Shown here: in pieces, positions 8,432 through 16,598 of the stretch | Layout: the number at the start of each line of letters is the position of its first letter | How positions within the stretch are numbered: position 1 is the first letter of the stretch | Source of the DNA: Chloroflexota bacterium | GTDB lineage: Bacteria > Chloroflexota > Dehalococcoidia > Lucifugimonadales > Lucifugimonadaceae | Length of the DNA stretch: 61,264 nt | Direction: 5' to 3' | NCBI GenBank assembly: GCA_018649665.1 | Contig: JABIHL010000124.1 | Coordinates: 1 to 61,264 of the forward strand | Notes under the pieces: model-generated | What the model saw: the letters and a program-made list of their open reading frames with translations, nothing else | The model's database searches: none | What the model was told of the DNA's origin: nothing | Made by a program: the position numbers and the translations under genes

Positions 8432-10054
8432 TTGTTAAGACCGATTTTTTCATTGCAATCTAACGTTTCTCGACTCGCTGTTGTTGTAGCACTTCTAGCG
8501 ATTATTTTTGTAGCGGTATTTTTTGTCGTCGAATCTGACGCGCGCATCATAGCTTTTACATTCGTGTTTCCGACGATCCTGGCTATCAACTTTTGGGGAT
8601 TCAAAAGGGCGATTCCAGTACTCGTGTTAATTCCTTTGTTGAACGAGTCTGCCACTCTTGCACACAACTGGTATGAGGGCGAGAAGATTTTCTCCGACCC
8701 TGACTTACGAATTCATTTGGTGGCGGCGTTTGCAATCATTGCCGTCGGTTCTTCGTACGCACGAGTGCTTAAAACCACACGAATTCTTAAGGGCGAACTG
8801 GAATTCCGCAAAGTGGTTGAAAAGCGTGAGTCGCAGCGTGCCGCACGGCAGACGATTCTTGCTGAGCTTTCACGTGAAATTGGATCGATCGAAGATTCGG
8901 CACGAATGAAAGACCAAATAGTTTCTTTCATGCACCGGGTTGGTGAGCCAGACAATGTCACCATGTACGAGCGGATTGATCGGTTAGATGCGTGGATCGA
9001 AGTTGTTAGTTCGCTACCAGTGGGAGAGAACATTGGTGATTCTCTGCGGCCGAGCATCGCATTCGGATCAATTCCTAAGATTGAGTCGACTACGAGTTTT
9101 GCCTGGGTTCCGCTGCAAGAGACAAATCAGACTAAGAACCTTAAGCCGGAGCGAACTCTAATCCTGCCGATTCGTTGGCAAGAGAAAACGATCGCTTTCG
9201 CAGCGTTGTCATACGAGACTGCCCCTGAACCCGACCAGCAACAAATAGAACTTCTGCAGGAAGTTGCACTTCAGATTAGTGGTTCGTTCGCCGGGAGTCG
9301 CGTGTATCTCGATGTGGTAAACATCGCATACCGACTCGAACGAGAGGCAACATACCGCGATCGGATGATCGGTGTCGTTTCGCATGAAATGAACACGCCA
9401 CTCACCGCCGCAGTTGCACTCAACGATGTGCTTCTACGTGATCGATCAAAAAACTTGAGTGATAGGCAGATTGAACACTTGAAGGTGATAAGGCGAAATC
9501 TTCAAAGAATCATTTCTGTTAGTCAGGATATGAATATCTCCGCTCGGATACGTCACGATGCACTGGATCTAAATAAAAGAACGGTGAACCTCGCCACGCT
9601 GCTCCACGAAACCGTCGACTCATTCCAACCTGTGATCGAAGGGTTGGGGCAAAAAGTTCAGATTGAGCAGATTGAAGAAGCGGTTTATGTCGCCGTTGAC
9701 ACCGACCGATTTGCGCAAGGAATTACCAACATTCTTAGCAATGCGTCGAAATTCTCCCGTTCTGGTCAAACCATAAGCGTAAGAATGACCAGCGGACGAA
9801 ATGGAGCACGAATCGAACTCGTAGATAACGGATCAGGAGTAGCCGCCGAAGATTTGGAAAATGTCTTCGATTGGGCTGTGGAGTCCGGTCGGGAACGTTC
9901 GGTCGGCAAACAAGGTGCTGGAATTGGTCTTTTCGTTGCAAAGGCAATTATCGATGCACACGACGGAACAATCGGGATCGAAAGCATCCCTAATATCGAA
10001 ACCAAGGTTTGGATAGAAATTCCAACCACTTCTGAACCGATTATTTCGGGCTAG
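8432..10054 (+). CDS. Membrane-anchored sensor histidine kinase
   Basis: A 540-residue kinase starting at TTG. Three or four hydrophobic helices lie within residues 10-110, anchoring it in the inner membrane with very short loops. A GAF-like region covers about 140-295; its end (QISGSFAGS) resembles the GAF-ending motif of the upstream giant kinase. The HisKA domain has VVSHEMNTPL (His about residue 318). The HATPase_c domain has N-box TNILSNASKF, G1 DNGSGV and G2 GAGIGL. All catalytic motifs are present. It lies 310 bp after the giant kinase on the same strand and may share its signalling pathway. Its stop overlaps tail-to-tail with that of the enolase-superfamily gene (shared CTAG at 10051-10054). 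Confidence 0.88.
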   Translation: MLRPIFSLQSNVSRLAVVVALLAIIFVAVFFVVESDARIIAFTFVFPTILAINFWGFKRAIPVLVLIPLLNESATLAHNWYEGEKIFSDPDLRIHLVAAFAIIAVGSSYARVLKTTRILKGELEFRKVVEKRESQRAARQTILAELSREIGSIEDSARMKDQIVSFMHRVGEPDNVTMYERIDRLDAWIEVVSSLPVGENIGDSLRPSIAFGSIPKIESTTSFAWVPLQETNQTKNLKPERTLILPIRWQEKTIAFAALSYETAPEPDQQQIELLQEVALQISGSFAGSRVYLDVVNIAYRLEREATYRDRMIGVVSHEMNTPLTAAVALNDVLLRDRSKNLSDRQIEHLKVIRRNLQRIISVSQDMNISARIRHDALDLNKRTVNLATLLHETVDSFQPVIEGLGQKVQIEQIEEAVYVAVDTDRFAQGITNILSNASKFSRSGQTISVRMTSGRNGARIELVDNGSGVAAEDLENVFDWAVESGRERSVGKQGAGIGLFVAKAIIDAHDGTIGIESIPNIETKVWIEIPTTSEPIISG

Positions 10055-11220
10055 TACTCCCGCAAACTTCCGTCAGGATTAATAAGCGCTGGTCGTTCGT
10101 ATGGCACCGGTGGGTAGTGCTTGAACGCTTCTTCGTTTAGTTCGACTCCGATGCCGGGTTTGGTTGGCACTTCTAGGTAGCCGCCTACTCGCTTGAGAGG
10201 TTCTTTTACGAGTTCAGCCTTGATGCCCTTATCGTCGTCGTACGGGTATTCCTGAACTGAAATATTGTGCACTGCGGCATCGATCTGAACGCATGCCGCC
10301 GTGAGAACACAGCTAAGCGGATTGTGCGGCACGACGCCAACGTAGGCTGCTTCTGCCATCGCCGCTATTTTCTTCACGTTGGTGATGCCACCGGCAAGCG
10401 ATAAATCAGGGCGAACAAATGCTGCGCCCTGGTGATTCATCAGATCACGGAATTGGTAGATCGTGTACAAACGCTCGCCCATCGCCAGCGGAATCGGCTG
10501 CTGCTGCGCGACCCAGCCCCACTGATCCATGTTTTCCGGTTCGATAGGGTCTTCGTAGAAATATAAGTTGAACGGTTCTAACGCTCGACCCAGCCCGATC
10601 GCCTCTGCGGGCGTTAGACGGTTCACAACGTCGATCATGATGTCGGTATCGGGTCCGGCAGCTTCTCGAACGGCTGCAATGCGCTCAACGGCGTTGTTCT
10701 GCATGCCAGTGAAGCTCATATTTTCGAGTCCGAGCCCTTCTTCGAAATCAGAATTACCGAAATCTCCGAACGGATAGACCCTAAGTGCTGTGAATCCCTC
10801 CTCAACCCGCGCTGCGGCTTCTTCTGCCAGCGCTTCGGGAGAGTTACCGCCGAGATGCGTGTATAGGCGGACTTTCTCTCGAACAGGGCCTCCAAGAAGT
10901 TCGTAAACCGGCTTGTTGAGGGCCTTGCCCTTAATGTCCCAAAGTGCGATATCGATGGCACCGATAGCCGCCATCATGTCGGATCCGCCCCTGAACAGCT
11001 GACGCCTAAACATGTGCTGCCAGTGTCGTTCGATATGCGAAGGGTCTTTGCCGACTAAATACTCGGCACAGTACTCAACGGCTGCTCGTGGAACGAACGG
11101 AGTTCCGCCAGTGCCTGATGCCGGGTGAAGTTCGCCGACGCCGGTGATTCCTTCGTCGGTTTCAACTTTCACGTAGTTGAATCGTGAGACTGGAAGGGTT
11201 GTTACTGCTGTGACTTTCAT
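10051..11220 (-). CDS. Mandelate racemase/muconate lactonizing enzyme family (enolase superfamily), galactonate dehydratase-like
   Basis: A 389-residue enolase-superfamily enzyme that abstracts an alpha proton from a carboxylate substrate, typically dehydrating a sugar acid. Metal ligands are seen in IMIDVVNRL (Asp), YEDPIEP (Glu) and MGERLY (Glu). The base/acid histidine lies in VVPHNPLS. The capping domain (about 1-115) and the ALWDIKGKALNKPVYELLGG segment are typical of D-galactonate/gluconate dehydratase subgroups. It starts with ATG and is divergent from the Gfo/Idh/MocA gene across a 208-bp gap, so the two may share regulation. The exact sugar acid cannot be assigned. Confidence 0.87.
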   Translation of the reverse strand: MKVTAVTTLPVSRFNYVKVETDEGITGVGELHPASGTGGTPFVPRAAVEYCAEYLVGKDPSHIERHWQHMFRRQLFRGGSDMMAAIGAIDIALWDIKGKALNKPVYELLGGPVREKVRLYTHLGGNSPEALAEEAAARVEEGFTALRVYPFGDFGNSDFEEGLGLENMSFTGMQNNAVERIAAVREAAGPDTDIMIDVVNRLTPAEAIGLGRALEPFNLYFYEDPIEPENMDQWGWVAQQQPIPLAMGERLYTIYQFRDLMNHQGAAFVRPDLSLAGGITNVKKIAAMAEAAYVGVVPHNPLSCVLTAACVQIDAAVHNISVQEYPYDDDKGIKAELVKEPLKRVGGYLEVPTKPGIGVELNEEAFKHYPPVPYERPALINPDGSLREY

Positions 11221-11428
11221 GGGGTGGGTGTTCTCAGGCTAGTAGTGGCTCGGGGCATTGAACACCCGTTAGCGACATTCGGCAATAGGCGAGTCGATGC
11301 AACTGTACTAACCGAGTGACCGGTCTCAGGTGTAAGATTTTCGAGCGATTTCAGCAGTTGGCTTGAAGAGTTCAATATTGAACTGGCTCGACGACTGCTT
11401 TTTATTTTGGTTACAAGGAAAATTACTC

Positions 11429-12604
11429 ATGGCAGGACCCCTACGCGTTGGATTAGTTGGTGTTGGGCAGCGTGGACTTCAGCACGTTCAGGCGTTGGTA
11501 GGCATGCAGGCCGATGAGATGGTGCAGATCACGGCTCTCGCTGATCCTTACCCAGAGAACCTTGAAGACAGCAAGATCAACAAATTTGTTGAGGGCTATT
11601 CGTCTGCCGGAATCAAGATGTTCGACAGTGCCGATGGCATGATCGAATCGGGCTTGGTCGACGCTATCTGGTTCGTCATCCCGCCAAACCAGCACAAAGG
11701 CGAAATCGAACGTGCAGCAGAGCGCGGAATCGCTATCCTCGCAGAAAAGCCACAGTCGCTCTTCTTAGACGACATCATTTCTCAGGACATCGCAATAACC
11801 AAGGCCGGAGTGCCAAGCACCGTCGGTTTCCAGATGCGGCACGATCGTGGCTACACCGATATTCACAACTACCTCAGCGACAAGTGGGTTGCTGCCATGA
11901 CGATGATTGCTGAAGGCGCAGTTGAAGGCCACGGCGTAAAGCACACCCGAACTGAAGAACAGGGTGGCCCCGCCAACCGTGTTTGGACTGCCAACCGGGC
12001 GTGGTCGGGTACATCGGTTGTTGAAGCCGGTATTCACCAGACCGACATCATGCGGTACTGGTCGAACGACGATGTCGACTGGGTTCGAGCAACCTACACC
12101 GACCGTCCTGCTGAGCTTCACGAAACCGAGGGCGATAATCCGATTGCTTACACCGTGACTTACGGCATGAAAAAGGGTGGTGTCGCGAACATCATCTTCA
12201 CGAAGCCCGCCCGCTCGTACTACGGCGGTCGATTCGATGTGATTATTCACACGCACGGAACTATCAAACTCGAAGACGATTTTGTCGACTACACGTTCGA
12301 TGGCGACTGGCCACCGGCCAAGAACCCAACTATCGACCAGGTTCGCAAGGTGATTTCGGCAGGTCCACACACGACTGCAATGGGCGCTGAGAGCACACGC
12401 GCTATTGGACAGGCGTTTGCTACTTCGATCACCGAGAGCAAGCCTGAGAATCGCTTGAATTCGTTCAATTCTTCGATCAACTCACTCGCGGCGGTACTTG
12501 CAGCGAACATCTCGAACGATCTCGATGGCGAGAAGATTGTTATCGACGAGTTCATCAATGACGACAAATACGCCAAGTACCGAGTAAACCCAAACAGGGC
12601 GTAA
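11429..12604 (+). CDS. Gfo/Idh/MocA family NAD(P)-dependent oxidoreductase
   Basis: A dehydrogenase of 391 residues with an N-terminal Rossmann fold (RVGLVGVGQRGLQH) and AEKPQSL, the equivalent of the family EKP motif whose lysine acts in catalysis. The C-terminal alpha/beta domain binds a sugar or polyol-type substrate. I chose the ATG at 11429 because AAGGAA lies 8 bp upstream and the Rossmann strand follows at once; the frame is open back to 11363, but those 22 residues look unlike the family. It stands between two enolase-superfamily genes, which suggests oxidation and dehydration steps of one sugar-acid route. This is inference. Confidence 0.87.
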   Translation: MAGPLRVGLVGVGQRGLQHVQALVGMQADEMVQITALADPYPENLEDSKINKFVEGYSSAGIKMFDSADGMIESGLVDAIWFVIPPNQHKGEIERAAERGIAILAEKPQSLFLDDIISQDIAITKAGVPSTVGFQMRHDRGYTDIHNYLSDKWVAAMTMIAEGAVEGHGVKHTRTEEQGGPANRVWTANRAWSGTSVVEAGIHQTDIMRYWSNDDVDWVRATYTDRPAELHETEGDNPIAYTVTYGMKKGGVANIIFTKPARSYYGGRFDVIIHTHGTIKLEDDFVDYTFDGDWPPAKNPTIDQVRKVISAGPHTTAMGAESTRAIGQAFATSITESKPENRLNSFNSSINSLAAVLAANISNDLDGEKIVIDEFINDDKYAKYRVNPNRA

Positions 12605-12746
12605 ATCGCCTCGCTGGTGAGAATTATCAACAGGAGAAACCCCTCTTCCCGACCGAAGCGATAGCGCAGCGGAGGGACCTTGGTTGGTGAGGTAGGCGTC
12701 GACTCTCAGATGCCGACACCTCCCCGTTATCGTCCAACGTCTTTCC

Positions 12747-12763
12747 ACTCCGCTTTGCGGAGT
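12747..12763. repeat. Short perfect hairpin ACTCCGC-TTT-GCGGAGT
   Basis: A 7-bp perfect stem with a TTT loop in the 236-bp gap between the Gfo/Idh/MocA gene and the next enolase-superfamily gene. No run of T follows, so a rho-independent terminator is doubtful. It could be a small dispersed palindrome. Confidence 0.35.
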
Positions 12764-12840
12764 TTATCCCGATGAAAATCAGGGGTCGAGAAGAGGGTGT
12801 ACGGGGCGACGTTGTTCAGATAAATCGTAAAATCTATTGA

Positions 12841-14064
12841 TTGCAGATCCTAAAGAAGCACGGAGAAGTAAATAAATTGCCAATAGCAGGTGAATGGTTC
12901 ACGCCGACAGGTTTGAGCTTCAATTCGATAAAGGCGCGCCCTGAAACGACGTGGGTTCACTTTTCTCTCAGCGATGCAAATGGCATTGTTGGGCAAGGTG
13001 AGATCACCGATACTCAGGTCGATCAATCGATTGCTCCGATTGTTGCGAGGTTGGCGAATAATCTTCGGGGCGAGAAACTTACTGCCGACACCGATGTCAT
13101 CGCTTTGAACAATCTAACCGTTGAACAGCTTGAGACTGATCTTCCGTTGGCAACCGCTGTTAGTGGGCTTCGATGTGCAATTGCCGATGCTCTCGCACAA
13201 GTTATGCAGTTGCCGTTAGTTGACTACCTGCGCGAGTTGTACGGTCACGAAGGCAAGGCCGATCGTAAAGTTCAGCTTTACTCGAATATCAACCGAGCGT
13301 TGAAGCCGACGTCCGATGGCATGATGGATCGGTCGCCAGACGGCTTTGCAGAAATGGCGCAACGTGCGATGGAAGATGGGTTTACGACGGCCAAGTGTGC
13401 TCCGTTCGACGAGTGCAACGCGCCGTTTAGTAAATCAGGAATTCCTAGAGAAGCCGAAATGGGCCTCGACCGAATTCGTGCTGCAAAAGACGTGATTGGT
13501 CCTGACCGAACGCTACTAGTCGATTGTCATTCCCGCTTTGATCTTCAGTCTGCACTTGCACTTGAGCCTGAACTTCGAGAAGCAGGAGTTGGTTGGTTCG
13601 AAGAGCCGGTCGATCCGATCACTATGGCTGATGACCTTCGAATTATTCGTGATAAGTCCGAGATGACCATGGCTGGTGCCGAGATGGGATACGGCGTTGG
13701 TTTATTCAAGAAATTGATGGAAGAAGACGTCCTTGACGTCGTAATGCCCGACGTTAAGTTCTGTGGTGGTCCCGTTGAGGCTTACTTGATCGGACGAGAG
13801 CTTGAACCGCGTTGGGCAGGTTCAGTTTCAATGCACTGTCCGTCGGGTCCGCTCTCGCTATTGGCATCTGCTCACGCAACAGCAGCGTTCGGCGCGACGA
13901 TCCCGCTTGAGCACGCCGTGTACGAAGCCGATTGGCGACACGAGGTATTGGAGCCGTTTGAGATCGTGAAGAACGGATATCTCGAACTACCGGAAGGTCC
14001 CGGGCTCGGTGCACGGGTTGATCCGGTGGCTATCGCTATGCGCGGAAAGCAGTGGACCGAGTAG
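12841..14064 (+). CDS. Enolase superfamily enzyme (mandelate racemase-like), divergent
   Basis: A 407-residue enolase-superfamily protein starting at TTG. The barrel motifs are recognisable: TTAKCAPF (Lys at the end of the second strand), LLVDCHSRF (Asp ligand), WFEEPVDP (Glu ligand), AGAEMGYG (third ligand) and SMHCPSGPLS (His). The capping domain departs from the other two enzymes in the window, so it probably belongs to another subgroup with another substrate. An alternative start may exist downstream, because the first 15 residues look unconserved. It lies 236 bp after the Gfo/Idh/MocA gene on the same strand. Confidence 0.82.
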   Translation: MQILKKHGEVNKLPIAGEWFTPTGLSFNSIKARPETTWVHFSLSDANGIVGQGEITDTQVDQSIAPIVARLANNLRGEKLTADTDVIALNNLTVEQLETDLPLATAVSGLRCAIADALAQVMQLPLVDYLRELYGHEGKADRKVQLYSNINRALKPTSDGMMDRSPDGFAEMAQRAMEDGFTTAKCAPFDECNAPFSKSGIPREAEMGLDRIRAAKDVIGPDRTLLVDCHSRFDLQSALALEPELREAGVGWFEEPVDPITMADDLRIIRDKSEMTMAGAEMGYGVGLFKKLMEEDVLDVVMPDVKFCGGPVEAYLIGRELEPRWAGSVSMHCPSGPLSLLASAHATAAFGATIPLEHAVYEADWRHEVLEPFEIVKNGYLELPEGPGLGARVDPVAIAMRGKQWTE

Positions 14065-14106
14065 GACGCGAGCGTCGCTTTTTGACGATTGCTGCACGTA
14101 TCGTAC

Positions 14107-14132
14107 TTCCCGAGTGCTTTCGAGGGATCTGG
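14107..14132 (+). repeat. Dispersed intergenic repeat, copy 1
   Basis: This 26-bp stretch matches 24 of 26 positions with the intergenic stretch at 27929-27954. Both lie just downstream of a gene stop on the plus strand. The shared core is TTCGAGGGATCTGG. Confidence 0.45.
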
Positions 14133-14205
14133 TGGGGTCGCGCAAGTCGACACCGGGCTACGTATAAGCTAAATCTGGATACTCTCACACTGAAAGTTCA
14201 CAGGC

Positions 14206-14955
14206 GTGCCTTCCGTACCTTCCGTTTCTTCTGGTCCTTCTGTCGTCGGTCCAAATCTGATTCATCGTTCTGTGTTGGCGGAACGACTGATCGATTTTGA
14301 GATCGAACCGGGCGCAGAGTTCGTGGTTGAGATGCATCCGGGCGACTATTCGTTAAGTGAAGATTGGGAAGCCCTCCCTAAATCTGCCCAGAGTTCTGAA
14401 AACGGGGTCATCTTGATCAGCGTTGTCGATTCGCTAACAGGAATCCGACCTAGATTGGCGCTTCTACCTCCATTTCCAATTGGTGTTGCAAGCGAATCAA
14501 ACTCGTTCGACACTATTCGGCAGCATATGGTCAATCACCATACGATTGCGATCATCCTGCTTCGACTCGGTCACTGGGCAATCGCTATCGCTGAAGATGG
14601 CGAACTGGTGGTTACGAAAACAGGAAGCCGGTACGTGAAAAACCAACATAAAAAAGGTGGTCAGTCATCGAACCGGTTCCGGCGTGGTCGCGAGAAATGG
14701 ATTCGCGAGCTGTTCGATCAGGCGGGCGAAGTTGCTAGCGCCCGGTTTCGAGATTACGCAGGGCGTCTGGAATACTTAGCGATGGGTGGTGATCGAGTCG
14801 TGCTTAGTCAGTTTTTGAAACGGATCAAATTGCCTGATGGACTCGGCGATAGAGCTTTGCCTAATCGAATATCGGTCGATCAACCGGGAAGAAAGGCTCT
14901 TGACGATGCTGTTCGAGATGCCTGGTCGTATCGTATGTACGAGTTTGTAGACTAG
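14206..14955 (+). CDS. Vms1-like release factor / peptidyl-tRNA hydrolase (VLRF1 family)
   Basis: A 249-residue protein with the signature of the eRF1-related VLRF1 domain. TKTGSRYVKNQHKKGGQSSN runs into RFRRGRE, with the GGQ-like glutamine at about residue 153. Eukaryotic Vms1/ANKZF1 and its bacterial relatives use this loop to release nascent chains or tRNA from stalled 60S/50S subunits during ribosome quality control. That is known family biology; the activity here is inferred. The N-terminus (from GTG) is a short Pro/Ser/Val stretch, followed by an alpha/beta region. No ankyrin or zinc-finger domain is attached. It is cytoplasmic and stands alone between an enolase-superfamily gene and a kinase-like gene. 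Confidence 0.75.
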   Translation: MPSVPSVSSGPSVVGPNLIHRSVLAERLIDFEIEPGAEFVVEMHPGDYSLSEDWEALPKSAQSSENGVILISVVDSLTGIRPRLALLPPFPIGVASESNSFDTIRQHMVNHHTIAIILLRLGHWAIAIAEDGELVVTKTGSRYVKNQHKKGGQSSNRFRRGREKWIRELFDQAGEVASARFRDYAGRLEYLAMGGDRVVLSQFLKRIKLPDGLGDRALPNRISVDQPGRKALDDAVRDAWSYRMYEFVD

Positions 14956-15042
14956 CTTTCTGTTCGATTATTTCCACTGAATCACGATTATTCGTTGATG
15001 TCTGAGACTGGGAAGTTTTTCGTATACCTGTAGATTGAGATC

Positions 15043-16455
15043 ATGCGACTCGGCCGATTTTTCAAACAGCTGATAGAGCCCGACTCCGAAGAGGTCAGTA
15101 AGGTCGCGACTTCAGACGAGTCGGATCAGGCCATCGACGATTCAGACGATGACGTTGATGCTGTGCCACAGAACATAGAGAACGACGAGATTGTCGAGTC
15201 GTTAGGCGACTCTTACGGTAGTTCAGAAGCTCAACCATCTCAAACTTCCGATGAACGAGAACCTTCGGTGTCTGAGGAGGCAGATGAAGAGCTTCCAGTG
15301 ACCCAGAGTGACAGCAGTAATACCGTTTTCGCTACTGAAACTGAACTTGAAGAAACTGGAATCAATATTGCTGATCTGGTTGGCGACAACGCTGAAGACT
15401 CTCCTGAATCGAACTACCCGCTCGAATCTAAGATTGAGCCGGTAGATCAACCTGAACCTGTCGATGCCGAAATTGCGCCCCCGATTGAATCGTCTGTTGA
15501 GGAACCTCAGGAACCTGAGGACCATGAATCAGAGATCGATACGTCGCCCGAACTTGAGTCGATCGAAGAACCTGAACCTGAGCACGACGAACACGTAGAG
15601 CCAATTGAATCGGCTGAAATTGCAGATGAAAATGAATTCGAATCCAACGAGGAAGTTCCAGAGCTAGAGCCGTCGGCTGATGAGCAAGACGAGCGATCAC
15701 TAGCCCGATCGGCAGTTAGCGCCGGATTCGTAATCACACTTGCGACCGAGCTGCGTACTCCGATCTCATCGCTTCGAGTTTCGTTCGATCTTCTCAAAGA
15801 CCCAGAAGCCATTCGAAACAACCCAGACGAAACTAAGCGACTCGTTGGCAACATCGAAAGAAGTATCGCTCGTCTGGAACGTCAGGCATCCGATTTACTT
15901 GAAGTCGGCTATATAAACACCGGTTCGCTCTCGCTCATAAAGCAGCCGATAAACATGAGTGAACCGATTCTGGCAGCTATGGACATCTCTCGATCATCAG
16001 CGGCGCTGCGCCAAGTCGCAATCGAACTAGATATCGAGCCAAATTTGCCTCGCCCCATCGCCGATGGTTTTCGCCTGACTCAAATAATGACTCACCTACT
16101 AAGCAATTCGATAAAATTCACACCGGTTGGTAAGTCGACAACAGTCTCGATCACTTCAGGGAACGTAGATAGTTTAGGTCCATCAGGCGAAATTCGGTCT
16201 GGATACGGAGATACGGAACCTGATTCGATTATTGTTAGAGTTATCGACAACGGTCCCGGCATAAGAAAAGCACACTTTGAGCGCGTGTTCGAACCGTTCT
16301 ATCGAATAACGGGCGAAGGTATCGAAGGTGGAGCCGGTGTAGGGCTAGGCCTGACGATTGTGAAAGGTCTCGTAGAACTTCACTCAGGCAAGGTGTGGGT
16401 GCGCAGTATCCCAAGAGAGGTTACTGAATTTGGATTCTCGATCCCGCTGAAGTAG
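15043..16455 (+). CDS. Histidine-kinase-like protein with acidic disordered N-terminus and no phospho-acceptor His
   Basis: A 470-residue protein. Residues about 10-225 are a low-complexity acidic stretch rich in Glu, Asp, Pro and Ser, with repeated EPEPE- and EEPQEPE-like blocks and no membrane segment. A HisKA-like helix pair follows, but the H-box reads LATELRTPI: Thr (about residue 235, codon ACC at 15745) replaces the histidine that carries phosphate in normal kinases. The HATPase_c domain looks intact, with N-box THLLSNSIKF, G1 DNGPGI and G2 GVGLGL. It may therefore bind ATP but not autophosphorylate in the usual way, and could act as a scaffold, phosphatase or allosteric partner. A receiver-domain stub follows 35 bp downstream. 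Confidence 0.82.
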   Translation: MRLGRFFKQLIEPDSEEVSKVATSDESDQAIDDSDDDVDAVPQNIENDEIVESLGDSYGSSEAQPSQTSDEREPSVSEEADEELPVTQSDSSNTVFATETELEETGINIADLVGDNAEDSPESNYPLESKIEPVDQPEPVDAEIAPPIESSVEEPQEPEDHESEIDTSPELESIEEPEPEHDEHVEPIESAEIADENEFESNEEVPELEPSADEQDERSLARSAVSAGFVITLATELRTPISSLRVSFDLLKDPEAIRNNPDETKRLVGNIERSIARLERQASDLLEVGYINTGSLSLIKQPINMSEPILAAMDISRSSAALRQVAIELDIEPNLPRPIADGFRLTQIMTHLLSNSIKFTPVGKSTTVSITSGNVDSLGPSGEIRSGYGDTEPDSIIVRVIDNGPGIRKAHFERVFEPFYRITGEGIEGGAGVGLGLTIVKGLVELHSGKVWVRSIPREVTEFGFSIPLK

Positions 16456-16490
16456 CGGAGCGCAAGTAAACCAAAGGGTAATTAATAGCC

Positions 16491-16598
16491 ATGAAAGTCC
16501 TTGTTGTCGACGACGACCCGGATATCGTTGTAGCGAAGATGCGAATCCAAACCAAACTGAGTAGTCAGAACGGAAGCCGTTATTTCAACCGCCAGTAA
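16491..16598 (+). pseudogene. Truncated response-regulator receiver stub
   Basis: A 35-codon frame, too short for routine calling, that begins MKVLVVDDDPDIVVAKMRIQ, the classic first strand, acidic pair and first helix of a receiver domain. It stops at TAA (16596-16598), before the phospho-accepting aspartate. It lies 35 bp after the histidine-kinase-like gene, the usual place for a partner receiver, with AAAGGG upstream of its ATG. The overlapping frame beyond it (EAVISTAS) faintly resembles a second receiver strand and runs into the zinc-finger gene. A deletion with a frameshift may therefore have fused the remnant to that gene. Confidence 0.65.

Noticed and set aside
8266-8463. 65-codon ORF before the second kinase
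   Set aside because: No family character, overlaps the kinase start, and has no good ribosome-binding site.
11765-12370. 201-codon antisense ORF inside the Gfo/Idh/MocA gene
   Set aside because: Lies opposite a clear conserved gene; composition is that of a shadow frame.
12605-12746. Intergenic stretch suspected to be a CRISPR or long repeat
   Set aside because: No regularly spaced direct repeats; only one short hairpin downstream could be supported.
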